Both the position numbers and the translations under genes were made by a program. The notes under the pieces were generated by a model, which worked only from the letters and a program-made list of their open reading frames with translations, was not told the DNA's origin and did no database searches. Below, one piece after another: positions 9,943 to 20,340 of a stretch of DNA of 64,000 bases (within the stretch, counting starts at the first letter, position 1; each line of letters opens with the position of its first letter). Source of the stretch: Adiantum capillus-veneris (lineage: Eukaryota > Streptophyta > Polypodiopsida > Polypodiales > Pteridaceae); assembly GCA_014529385.2 (NCBI GenBank), contig JABFUD020000355.1, forward strand, positions 1 to 64,000, in the 5' to 3' direction.

Positions 9943-11147
9943 TGTAAGGTGCAGCAGAATGAATGTTGTATTTTCTCAAGATTAGTGATCTTTATTTGCT
10001 CAAGGTTCCTTTTAGTTCTTAGGGAAGGAGAGAGCCTTCCGTCTTATGGAGAGTGCTATGATCACGAACAAAGTGAGTGGATATTGTGCGTGCAAGTGAA
10101 TGAGACTGAGAGAAGGAGAGAAAAGAGATACGACACCCGAGAGGTTGTAAAACCCTCCTCCGAAGGCCCCACTCTCATCGGCGAGAGTGGTCTACTTTTG
10201 ATTGCACAAAGTGGTACAATGCGTATGTAATGGACTGATGCAACTTGGACTATGCCGATGACGACGACGGTGATGACGATGACGACTTGATGGCTGAAAT
10301 CTGAGATCTTCTATTTACTGAATTTCGGGACTGTTTCGGTGGCTGAAAATGACTGTTTTGGTTGCGTTTCTATGGGCTGAAAATGAGGGAACTTCTGCAA
10401 CCACTTAGGCTGAATTCTGCTGCGTTTCTATCTGCTGAAATCTGCGTTTTTGTGCTGCTGAAAATCTGCGTTTTTGTTGCTGATGTCGCTTGTTGAAAAC
10501 GCTGAGGGTCTGCAGGAGCTTGCTGGCGTTTTGGGCTGAAAACGTTGAGAAGATGCAGATGTTGCTAGCGTTAGTAAAACGCTGGGGCTGATGTGGGTTT
10601 TGGATGGCGATAGGGATGCCTAGCAGGAAATGCTAGGGCCTGACTGTCGACGGTGATGATGAAGGGCTGAAATCGCCAAGGATCTGGGAAAATGCTTGGC
10701 GAGGTTGGGGATCCAAAAACTCTAGGGGTGCTGGGGGAGGTACTACTGAGAAGTTGCCTGTCGAGCGGGAAGCTCCTGCTGCCTCTTCTGCCAGAAAGTG
10801 CTAACTTGGGTTTGCTTATATATTAACTTAGCAAAATTGCCCTACCTACTTTTGTTGGAAAGTCACTTAAAATAATAAGTGAAAATAACCAAAAATAGAA
10901 AAAATAGGCTAAATGCACTGGAAAATTCCCTTGACTGAATCTGATGGATTCTGAAGGGAATACTGATGATCATGCTGCGTGCAACTGGAGGATATGCATC
11001 TACACTCAGTGACTGCGCATGCACGGTCTACGAATAGACTCACAAAAGTGCCAGATCACTGCTAAATCTAGACTGACTGGACTGACTGAACCTTGCTGTG
11101 GTGTAGCTTGTCCACGGACACATAGGGTTGGGATGTGTCACGTGACA
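9943..11147 (-). mobile_element. Solo LTR, family C, TSD CGATT
   Basis: CGATT occurs at 9938-9942 and 11148-11152. On the minus strand the LTR begins with the 12-bp palindrome TGTCACGTGACA and ends CACCTTACA, the same termini as the LTRs at 20341 and 24814. It contains many GCTGAAAACGC-type words. It splits a gag coding region, and the reading phase is regained when the LTR and one target copy are removed. Confidence 0.92.
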
Positions 11148-11377
11148 CGATTGCTCTCGCACAGGAGATGAAGCACAACACAAGAAATCCTATGGAGAAC
11201 AAGTCTTCTCACAGTACCTCTCAGACTCCTCAGAACCCATGGAATGGTAAGAACAATAAAATGGTAAGAATGGTAACTCTTCTAGCCAATCTTCCTCTCA
11301 TCCTTCGGAAAAGAACTCTCAAAATGAATCTAAGGGTAAAGCTAACACACTTGCTAAACCTAAGCTCACCGATATGA
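11148..11377 (+). pseudogene. Gypsy gag (nucleocapsid linker) after solo LTR
   Basis: ALAQEMKHNTRN is followed by a Ser/Asn/Lys-rich linker (KSSHSTSQTPQNPWNGKN) matching 22890-23010. A frameshift and TGA at 11375-11377 separate it from the downstream open frame; the homologous point at about 23085 is intact. Confidence 0.75.
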
Positions 11378-12526
11378 AAAGCTGCACAAGGAATTATAGG
11401 AGGGTACATAACGCCAGAAGAACAAGTCATTTATGCTAAGGAAGGTCGATGTTGTCAATGTCACGTCAAGGGTCATATTAAGAAGGCTTGTTCTAAGACA
11501 ACACCACCTAAAGAACCCAAAGCACCGACAGCTACCCCAAGCACTTTGGTGAACCAATCTGAGTCTCCACATGTTTCTGACACACACATTGATGAGTCTC
11601 TCTTTAAATGTTATGGTCATATGAAGGGTCAACGTTTTGTGATATTGTTTGATTCAGGTAGTATGCATGATGTGATTGGTAACTCTCTTGTAGAGAGAGC
11701 CCGTCTAGAGATTAGCCAACAACTCCTCTCAAGGTGTTGTGGTATGGACTCTCTCATTACACGAGAGTGCCTTGATGTGTTATTCACTGTTCAGCAAGCT
11801 TCCTTCCGTAGAAAATTTGTCGTGTCCTCTCTCTCAGGATGTGATATGATTTTGGGCATTAGATGGTTTCGTGAGATTAACCCTCTCATTGATTGGGCAA
11901 ACAATACTCTCACTCTAAATGCCAAAAGTGAATCTTCCATTATCATTCGTGGTGAGGGGGATCTTCATTCTTTACCTCTCATTTCTAATGTGCAGGGGAA
12001 GCTTGAAAAGGAACAGGAGAAGGAGACTCTCTTAGTCCTTTCTTCTTCAAAGCATGACGCACATTTTTTGCATGATAGAGATGTGATTGTTCGCAAGGAT
12101 GATGGTTTAGATGATGATTTTTCTAGTGAATCTAACCTCATTGTAGATACGATCAGTTACAACGGACCGATCTTGGCTCTCGAGTCGAGGTCCAAAGAAA
12201 TCACTCAGGAAGTATTGTGTATTTGCATGATTAGTCAGCACACATTGTTCGAGTTTTTCATTCGTGACGGTTTCTTGTATTTTCGTCACCGTCTTTACGT
12301 GTTCCCTTTTGATAGGCATGCCATATTGTACGATGCACATGATTCACTCATGGATGAGCACGGATGTATGCGGATCACTCTCGAAAATAAAAAAAGTTTG
12401 CATTCAAGGAATTCACATCGTTTTTCGATTGTCCGTTTTGTCAATCGCTTTTACATGTCTCTTCCTTGGCCTGACACAATTTCAGAAACAGCACGAGCAG
12501 TTATAAAAAGGGCTGATCCAACCTAG
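11378..12526 (+). CDS. Gypsy nucleocapsid zinc knuckle, aspartic protease and unknown C-terminal module
   Basis: The frame is open for 382 codons, longest of the window, with no clear start because it is the middle of a polyprotein. In order it has a CX2CX4HX4C zinc knuckle at 11450-11491 and a retropepsin-like domain with FVILFDSGSMHDV (catalytic DSG at 11651-11659) and DMILGIRWF about 65 residues later. A variable acidic linker follows, then a module at 12206-12493 (HTLFEFFIRDGFLYF, SLMDEHGCMRI, MSLPWPDTIS) of no family I recognise. The DSG is intact here but DPG in the relative at 23281. It runs directly into truncated RT. Confidence 0.8.
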   Translation, partial: KAAQGIIGGYITPEEQVIYAKEGRCCQCHVKGHIKKACSKTTPPKEPKAPTATPSTLVNQSESPHVSDTHIDESLFKCYGHMKGQRFVILFDSGSMHDVIGNSLVERARLEISQQLLSRCCGMDSLITRECLDVLFTVQQASFRRKFVVSSLSGCDMILGIRWFREINPLIDWANNTLTLNAKSESSIIIRGEGDLHSLPLISNVQGKLEKEQEKETLLVLSSSKHDAHFLHDRDVIVRKDDGLDDDFSSESNLIVDTISYNGPILALESRSKEITQEVLCICMISQHTLFEFFIRDGFLYFRHRLYVFPFDRHAILYDAHDSLMDEHGCMRITLENKKSLHSRNSHRFSIVRFVNRFYMSLPWPDTISETARAVIKRADPT

Positions 12527-13210
12527 TTCTTCACCCTTTTGCTCCCCAATGCATTTTAGTGCAGAAGAAGGATGGCTCTTAGCGCATGCGTATTGATTCC
12601 GTGCGTTGAATAAGAATACCATCAAGAACAAGTTTCCTATCCCAAGGATTGATGATATTCTTGACCAACTAGAGGGTGCGGCAATTTTCAGCTGGATAGA
12701 TCTTAAGAGTGGATACCATTAGATTCTATCAAGCCAGAGTATGTGCATAAAACTACGTGTCAGACGACATTTGGTCTTTATGAGTTTCTAGTGATGCCAT
12801 TTGGTCTTACAAATGCTCCTGCCATGTTCAATAGGATGATGAACTGGATTTTCCGCCCACATCAAAAGTTTGTTGGCACATTCTTTGATGACGTGTTAGT
12901 CTATTCGAAGAATGAAGAGGAGCATAGGCGTCACTTGACCATTGTGTTCGAAGAACTACACAGTCACAGGTTGCTTGTCAATTCTAAGAAAAGTGAATTC
13001 TTCTTGGAAGAGATCCACTTTCTTGGCCACATAGTGTCAAAGGATGGTGTTCGAATGGATCCTGCCAAGGTTGAAATTATAAAGACATGACTAGACTTTA
13101 AGACTGTGCACGATGTCCGTAGCTTCTTGGGATTATGTTCTTACTATAGAAGGTTTATCAGGAACTTTGCCGAGATTGCTTCACCCCTACGACTTTGGAT
13201 CCAGTAATTG
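12500..13210 (+). pseudogene. Ty3/gypsy reverse transcriptase, broken
   Basis: It begins mid-domain at KGLIQPSSSPF-like sequence, so the RT N-terminus is lost. The first catalytic Asp is visible in [11 protein letters not shown] (Asp at 12699-12701), followed by a stop. An open frame at 12743-13090 carries TTFGLYEFLVMPFGLTNAP and FFDDVLVYSK (Asp pair at 12887-12892), then FLGHIVSKDGVRMDPAKVE. After a stop at 13088 the homology continues as [16 protein letters not shown] deletion at about 13195 removes the thumb-connection segment. Confidence 0.87.
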
Positions 13211-13545
13211 TTTTACCAAATCTCAGGAAGTCATTTGTGGTCCAGTGTGACGCATGTGGGAATAGTATTGGGGTCGTGTTAATGCAAGATGGTCAGGTAG
13301 TAGCCTATGAAAGCAGATTTTTTGCGAGGGCTAGAGAAGACTATGCAAATCTATAAGAAAGAGCTACTGCCCGTGATTCATGCGCTTTCGAGTTGGAAAC
13401 ACTACCTACTAGGTGCTGATTTTGTTGTTCAGAAGACCATCAGACCTTGTGATACTTCTTGACACAGTCAAAGTTATTTGAAAAGCATATGCGATGGGCA
13501 AACATTCTCTCTATGTTCCACTTGTCAAAGTCGATGATGCGGAAG
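13195..13545 (+). pseudogene. Ty3/gypsy RNase H, broken
   Basis: It contains [19 protein letters not shown], then GVVLMQDGQVVAYESR, a one-base frame change near 13320, and KELLPVIHALSSWKHYLLG. A stop and frameshift precede a YFLTQSKLFEKHMRWAN-like stretch that ends near 13545. Integrase does not follow. Confidence 0.83.
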
Positions 13546-13748
13546 CGTAGAAACCAAGGAGAGTGAGCACGAGAGAGAGAGACTCCTTATTGGATGAGAT
13601 TCTTCTGGGAAGCCAACGACCCAAGAAATCAAGAGCTCCGATGGGAATGAGAAAATTGATTGTCCCTCGGAATGACCATCGGAAGTTTTTGAGCTAACTT
13701 GAGATATGTTGTAATCGCGGACAATTACTTTCTTTCACGAAGGAGGGA

Positions 13749-13965
13749 TGCCACAAACTACGGACGTGTCAAGTCACTGAAGAACGAAGCCAACCTGCAG
13801 ATTTAAGCCGAGGGGCCTAAACCCTAAGAAGAAGAAGAAGCAGAAGAAGTTTTGCCGACTTACAAAGTCTTGCCGAGTGGCCTATTTTTAAAGAAGAGTT
13901 CCCACCAACTTATGGGACCCCGTCCGATGGGGCCCAAGTGACAAAGGCATTAAAATAAAGCAACC

Positions 13966-14024
<59 letters not shown>

Positions 14025-14459
14025 GAGAACTAATGACATGGTAGCTGTACGGATTCTCAGAATTCGCACTGACATGATGACGTGGCAACTGTACGGATTT
14101 CTGCAATTCATGTTGACATAATGAATGTATACGGATTTTCGTGATTAACGTTGAGCAGCTTTCGGCGGCAACTTTTGAGGCTAGATGCTTTTCGTGTTAG
14201 TGCTTTTCATGGCCAAGAGCCAAGGGCTCATTCTCTGGCATGCTCCGCGTGAGGTGTAGAGGATGGAGTACCGCGCGTTGTACAGAGTTCAAGTAATGTA
14301 AAGAAATACCGAAAGGGGCGCCAATGTTGGGGCCAGTGCTCTCTTGGGATGGAACTCCACCACTCTCCGTCTTGTGTCGTGCATCTCTTTCTGTTCAATT
14401 GTTATTTAGTTGTTCAAGCTGTTCTTTTCCGCTGGCACGTGGTGCCCCTTCCCGTGACA
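13749..14459 (+). mobile_element. Family A-type LTR with CA repeat
   Basis: It starts TGCCACAAACTACGG and ends CCCGTGACA. It shares with 7262-8506 the AATCCGTACA, GAGCCCTTGGCTC-like and TCTCTGGCATGCT words, the hallmark GAAATACCGAAAGGGGCGCC at 14303-14322 and a GGCACGTGGTGCCCC end. No target duplication is visible. The telomere-like block is reduced to CTAAACCCTAAG near 13827. Confidence 0.75.
13969..14021. repeat. (CA)n microsatellite
   Basis: About 26 CA units within the LTR. The inverted copy is a GT run at about 42213-42266. Confidence 0.95.
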
Positions 14460-14615
14460 CACCTGTCTTGTGGCTGCTTTGCCTTGACTCATGTAGGTGA
14501 AGCTCTCGGTCATTGGCCACTGACTATGCAATGGCCGGACATTTCTGATTTCAAAAGAGGGTCCCCAAAAATTAAATAAAAATCAAGGGAAAGAAACCAG
14601 CAAATGGATTGGAGA
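14460..14615 (-). mobile_element. Family A LTR U3 fragment, inverted
   Basis: Its reverse complement (GGTTTCTTTCCCTTGATTT, then CTCTTTTGAAATCAGAA and GTGGCCAATGACCGAGAG) matches the first 160 bp of the LTR at 2178. It abuts the previous LTR head to tail in opposite orientation, so the two inserted or rearranged separately. Confidence 0.65.
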
Positions 14616-16019
14616 CAGCCATGCTACAATTCACGGGGCTGAGTTAGCTGCTTGTGAGCGCCTATGTAGACTATGAGGATTTTGATGTATGGCAGCATGG
14701 AGTCTTTGTATGGCCCCCAAATAGCCTCATATTCTCTACGTCTGAGCGTAGAGCAGGGAGCCTGAATCTATCTAGGATAGATTGTTTCTATGCTAATGAC
14801 CACGTTGATGGAGCAAAAGACGCTGTGCACAACTCAACACAACACAAGGAATTTACTTAATTCCACCCCACACACCACCACTCAAGAGCTCAATGAAAAT
14901 TCTCCCCACGGTCCCTATTCAAACTCCAAACACTTCGACCTACAAGCCCTTGCTTGCCCGCAGAGACTACAAGGTGAGTCGAGTTGATCAACACTTGAAA
15001 TCACACTTGATGGTGACGTAAATATACAAGAAAAACCATCTAAAATTAAAAAACTAAAACCACAAAAGGCACTCTCTCAAAACCTTCACCCAACTCCACT
15101 CTGTTGGACTCTTTGGAGTAGCCCCAACCCTAATGGCACCGATATAGGGTCACATAGTCTTGCAGAAAGGCGCACCTTCTTCCCTCAATTCCTCGCGCAC
15201 ACACACCCATGGAAATCTCATAACTTCCATAGACTCTCCCAAGTGCAAAATTGAAGAGAAAAAGCTCTCATTCACTCTTCACACTCGAAAACAGGATGCG
15301 AACGCGACAGGACTGCATTAGACCACATGTAGGAACCCTGCTTCCTCCCGCACATAGAGAGGTGAAAGTGCTGAGTGTTGGCTTCAAAAGTTATCCTTTT
15401 GCTTGAACACTCATGGCACCGTGAGTGATATGGCAATTTACTCCCTTTTCACACTATTTTTGATCATTTTTTTTACCCTTTTTGGCAAGTTTTGGCCAAT
15501 TTTGATCCAGGATGGGCATTTTTTGCGGGAAAAACCCCAAACGAACTCCAAAATTCACCAAATTTTGTATGTTTGATCCTTGATACTCAAAGTCCTTTGC
15601 CACATCTCCACATTCCATTTTTGACCACTTCTAGGGCGGTGCACGTATCATCGCAAATCAGGCACCGTAAATAGACAATTATTGACTTCTCGGGCGGGTC
15701 GAGGGTGCCCACGCCTCCCACTTGCATTATTTACATTCTGGAAAGCTTCAACACATTCCCTAGAACCAAAAGAAGCCACATGGAACTATATCCAAGGCCT
15801 CAATACCCTGTCCTGGCATGTACGTGTGCTCGGTTGTTGGCTCACAAACCTGACTATTCACAATGTATACACATCGCATCATGTTTCAAACCCAAAACAA
15901 CTTTGCAAAACTCCCAAATGCATGTATTTTACATTTTTTGTACATATGCCGGATGCATATACACGCTACTCAGTACATGCCAAAAGCGGTCTATCATCAT
16001 TGCCGACCCTCTAGGTAGA
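14616..16019. other. Unassigned sequence beside gypsy integrase
   Basis: It would be the 3' untranslated or LTR part of the minus-strand gypsy element at 16020-17575, but no LTR termini were found. Frames of up to 167 codons (15705-16208) overlap the integrase end in the wrong phase and look like chance openings. A T-rich patch lies at 15440-15485. Confidence 0.5.
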
Positions 16020-17575
16020 GCATTTATGCTCAACCAACAGACTATTTGCATCTGGAACCACATCCCTTGCAAAGTATTTCTTCAATCTCTAACCATTTAT
16101 TCTGTAGGGCAAGCGTTCACCAGACAATTTTCCAACTCATATGTGCCATTAGAAAATACACGCTTCACTCTGTATGGACCCAACCATTTGTCCCTCAACT
16201 TCTTTTGAAAAGTGAAATCCAAGCGAGAGTCATATATGCTTCATCACCAGATCTCCCTCTTTAATCTCTTTCTTTGGCAGCCTCTTATTAATTTTCTCCA
16301 TCCTTGTCTCTTCTTGTTGAATTTAATAATCACTGGCTTTCTCTTTGTTCATTTGCAACAACTCTAGAGAAAGAATTCTTTCATGCAGTTTGTCATTATG
16401 CGCATCTTGCATTTTGCACAACAACTTCAAGGCATCCAACTGCACTTGTACGGGCATAAGAGCTTTCTTTCCATAAACAAGCTCATATGGAGTGAATTGT
16501 GTTGACACTCTATACGCAGTTCTATAAGCTCACAAACACTCTTCCAAGTCCAAGTCCCACTCTTTAGGATGCTCTCTAGATATTTTGATAGCATCTTCAC
16601 AATTTGACCATTGCAGTTTTCAACCAGCCTATTGCATTGTGGGTAGTAAGGAGAAGAATGCCTATGATGAATTTTCAATTTCTCCATCAGAGCACCAACA
16701 AGTTTTCCTTGAAGCCGGGTCCACGATAAAAAATGATAACCATAGGGCTCCAAACCTGCAACACACCTATTCATACAAAAAAGAGGCTACTCTTCCTGCT
16801 GTTACATCTTTCACAGCTTTTGCTTCCACAGCCACAAGGATATAATTTTTGCCATTGTTGGTCCTTGGCATGGACCTACAACATCCACCCCCCATTTTGC
16901 AGATGCATCAAAAGACATTTTAGCTTTTTGAGGCTCAGCCAAAAGCTTTTGGTTTGCAAACACTTGGCATTCATAGCATGACTTGCACCAAAAATAAGCA
17001 TCTCTCATCATAGAGGGCCAACAATAACCTGCTCTCAAAATACGAAAGACAAGTAGTGCTTCAAAATCAAGCCTATTTCTTCTTTGTAGGGCACTTTTCT
17101 CAGAATGCTATCTTTGCCATAAAGCATGAGATCCTCACCTATCAATGTGTAGTTTCTTTGCTTTTGCAACTATTCTCTTACGTCGAATCTTTGACATGTC
17201 CTCTGAACATTGCCCTTTACCAAGAAATACTTCTACATCTTGTAATGATTCCCGTCCTGCATACAAGGCTTCCTTGACCTTTGAAAGAGCTACCAAGGCA
17301 TCCAACTTGTCCCTAGCCAACCCATCAGCTTCTTTATTCTGCTCACGAGTAACATGCTTAAACTGTATCTTCTCAAACTCATGTAAAATCTTCTTGATGC
17401 CATAGAATCACTTCTTCAAATCGTCTTTCTTAACATTCCACAAACCAAGCAATTGATTCATGACTAGCAACGTATCCCTTTTTGCAATGACCATCTTCAA
17501 TCCAAACAACTCAACACATTGCTTCAATCCAAGGATATCACCTCTTTGATCCTTTCGTGAAGGAAATTTTAGAGT
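16020..17575 (-). pseudogene. Ty3/gypsy second RNase H and integrase (Tat-like), broken
   Basis: Read on the minus strand, the first domain is an RNase H of the archaeal-like type (LLVMNQLLGLWNVKKDDLKK, then FKHVTREQNKEADGLARDKL), known as the extra RNase H of Tat-lineage gypsy elements. The integrase zinc finger follows with its His pair lost (GYCWPSMMRDAYFWCKSCYE). The core keeps WGVDVVGP with the first Asp. The second Asp position reads FYRGPGF, so Asp is missing; Glu is kept in SSPYYPQCNRLVENCNG. Then come TPYELVYGKKALMPV and a GPY/F-type end (DKWLGPYRVKRVFSNGTYEL, about 16130-16210). Several frameshifts make it inactive. Confidence 0.85.
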
Positions 17576-17839
17576 CTTCACAAGCTTATGCTGGATGCTA
17601 TGCTCTGTACGATACTGTACAAAAGCATAGGAGGTGACCTCTCCCCTTCTTTGCACGCACATGCTTGCCTGTGTCCTTCTCTAGCAGAGTTAAGACTTCA
17701 AATTAAATTTTCCCCTTTGCTTCTTCAGAACGTGGATAGGCATCGTTTCCAAAAGTTGAAACCGAGAGACATTAGGTTTTCTATTAAAGTGCATCTCAAA
17801 TGGAGTATGACGAAGGAACGAAGTTGAAGGAGACCGTTG
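17575..17839 (-). pseudogene. Ty1/copia integrase fragments
   Basis: Minus-strand translation gives PFEMHFNRKPNVSRFQLFG, the conserved segment after the copia integrase core. After a stop comes LLEKDTGKHVRAKKG and EVTSYAFVQYRTEHSIQH, which corresponds to an earlier part of integrase (the TGK..R..NGGEF region). The order is therefore scrambled. The last piece fuses directly in frame to the gypsy RNase H at 17575. The first piece is the continuation of 19831-20340 across the family B LTR. Confidence 0.75.
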
Positions 17840-19830
17840 TGTTGCTAAATTGGCTTTATCTGACAGAAAAATAATTCTAAATGAATTATTGGATTTATAA
17901 GTGAGAGGGTTTTCTCGCTTGGAACAACATGAAAAATAATTCTAAATGAATTATTGGAATTTTAAGTGAGAGGGATTTTCTCACTGGAGACATCCGAGTA
18001 CAGAGTATTCCTAGTGCGTCATTCAAAGTAATGACGGGAGCACTGAGAACGGGAATATCTGTAAGGCCACCAGGAACGGGTACTTCTGATGCGTCACATC
18101 GGATGGGTGATAGGGAGCATTGGAAGAAGTATCCGACCATCCGGGAACGGACATCTTTGATGCGTCATAGGATGGGTGACATAGAGCATCGTGAAGGAGA
18201 CTGTACTGTAAGTTCGGTAGGAAAGGACTAGGTGATGGGTATTCCTGATGCGTCACAAGGTGGGTGGCAGGTGCATCGGAAAGGGATATCCATAGTCGAG
18301 GAAATTCCGAACTGTGTTGGAATTGTGCACAAGGAAAAGCAAGCACTTGAATGAAGATGGGTTCAGAGGAAACTTTGAGGAAAAACAGATGCTTTCTGAG
18401 AAAGCGGGATTGCTTTTCGGGAAAGCAGATGCTTTCCCGCGAGGAAGTCTATGTTTGCATTGCAACTGTGTGTGTGATTGCATCCAGGGACGCCTGGGAA
18501 GTGCTGTGAACGTATTGTTTTTAACTTATAAGGTTTTATTGAGTTTTTGGGCAGATTCAGACTATTTTTAAAATACGCCGGCCGCCCATTTAATAAGTGG
18601 GCAGCCATCTGATAAATAAGGCCACAGATCAGCCAACGTTTTCTCTCTCTTTTTTCGGACAGAACAACGAAAAAAAAAGGGAATTTTTTTTTTGAAAAAA
18701 AAAAAACGGCTGCAATCTCTACGTGAGCAGCTATTTGTGCCCGTGGCTAGGAGCTATAAAAGCATCACATGCCCTCACTCAGAGGGGAGGATCAGTTTTG
18801 CAAGAAGGAGATCTTGCTGCAGAGTTCACCCGCAAAGAAGACGTTTGCCGGTGATACCCATGGCTGCCCCAAAAGTGTACCCGATGTCGCCAAGACCCAG
18901 TGCGCAAGTTCTCTCGCGAAGAAGTGCCTACAGAGCGTGTTTCCATCACGACAAGCTGTTGTTTTTCTCTGTTTTCAGCCCATAAACGTCGTAGACGGGG
19001 CTGTTTTACGAGAAGGAACTCGAGAACACACCTCTTTTGTGTGTAGGATTGGAAGAGAGGATTTTCTATGTAGAGATCTCTTGCGAGGAATTGCTTTTCG
19101 AGAACCGAGTTGCGTTTTGAGCGTCGAGACTTTGAAGGTAACGATTTTCATGCTATGATCTTTGAGTATTTGATTGCAGGTGTACTTCCTCTTCGTGAGG
19201 GAGTAGGAGCAGAGGAAGGCATGAGCCTCTACAAGAGAAAAGCGCTCTGAGGAACTAGAGCCAGATCAGCCCAAGGGTTTCGTACCCGAGTTTGGGAAGT
19301 AGATCCACGGATCGGAGAGAAGTAGTCTCTTAAGTTGTGATCCGGAAGTTGGGATTCCCAAGTAAGTACTTCGTGTCCGGGAAAGCAGAGTTGTTCTGAG
19401 GGAAGAGGACTTTGGAAACAGAGTTGGAAAAGACAGTTGCAGGGATGTCATGCTCTGAGTCTGGAAGGTGAGATCCAGAGGCGAGAACCTTGGTTCTCAA
19501 GGATTTGGAATAAGGAACGGAAGTTTCCTTGGAATAGGGTTTTGCCCTAGGAATTGGAAGCCGAGGCTTCCGGCAACCATCAAGTCTTATTCTAGAACGA
19601 ACGCGGTAATACGTTCGGTTCAAGTGCTTGTATAGACTTCTCCTCAGTAATAAAGATACTATTACGGGGGGGACCAACCCATCTTCTGGTCCCCAGTATC
19701 GTGTCAATCTTCTCACTCTCTATCTCTCTCTTTATCTGTTTCTCTCTATATCCTCTGGCTTCAGTAATAAGTGATAAATCCTATTTATCCGAATGTATTT
19801 TATTATTGCTGTGTGCTCCCGTTTGTGATA
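17840..19830 (+). mobile_element. Solo LTR, family B, copy 2 (1991 bp)
   Basis: It runs from TGTTGCTAAATTGGC to GTTTGTGATA and is collinear with 4178-6182, including the repeat array (about 18016-18290), A-runs and TATAAAAG near 18757. Flanks are CGTTG and GATTG, a degraded 5-bp duplication at best. On the minus strand the copia integrase reading continues across it (NVHPLN before, RSPSTS after), so it is an insertion. Confidence 0.86.
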
Positions 19831-20340
19831 GATTGAGGGGATGAACATTTGTAGCAACAGCCTCGGTCCACAAACACTCGAGCAAATCCCGATGCTCAAG
19901 CATAGTTCGGTTTATCTCCATCAAAGTCCTATTCTTTTGTTCCATTACAATTCTTAGAGGGTGACCTAGTATTTGCAAGATCATGTTGGGTGCTATGGTC
20001 TGCACAATACTATACAAAAGCATTGAAGGTGAATTCTCCTTGTTCGCAGACACCTCTTTGCCTCTCCTTCTCTAGTAGAGTCCACCAATTCTTGAAGATC
20101 TCAAAAGCTTCGTCCTTGTGCCTGAAGAAGTATACCGAAGTAAAGCCAAAATCAACTACCAATAGAGCTCCGCCTAAGGGATGAAGTATGCATAGGCCTG
20201 CAAAGGTCGATGTTAACCAACTTAAAAAGCGCATTAGCTTGTTGGGTAGAGTGCTGTGGAATAGCCTGTGGAAGTGGAGATGTTGCACATTGCATTTTGG
20301 AACTATACATCTTTCGTTCTTAGGTTATTGGCTCTATTCT
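19831..20340 (-). pseudogene. Ty1/copia integrase core remnant
   Basis: On the minus strand: VNIDLCRPM with the first catalytic Asp, then FTSVYFFRHKDEAFEIFKNW, LLEKERQRGVCEQGEF, MEQKNRTLMEINRTMLEH and LLECLWTEAVATNVHPLN. This order matches the copia integrase core. The DDxSR position reads VVDFGFTS and the PQQNGVAER region is altered, so it is inactive. The 5' side is cut by the LTR element at 20341 and the 3' side by the LTR ending at 19830. Confidence 0.85.

Noticed and set aside
15705-16208. Open frame of 167 codons on the plus strand (mirrored at 40026-40529)
   Set aside because: It overlaps the minus-strand gypsy integrase C-terminus in another phase, has no domain and a composition unlike a gene.
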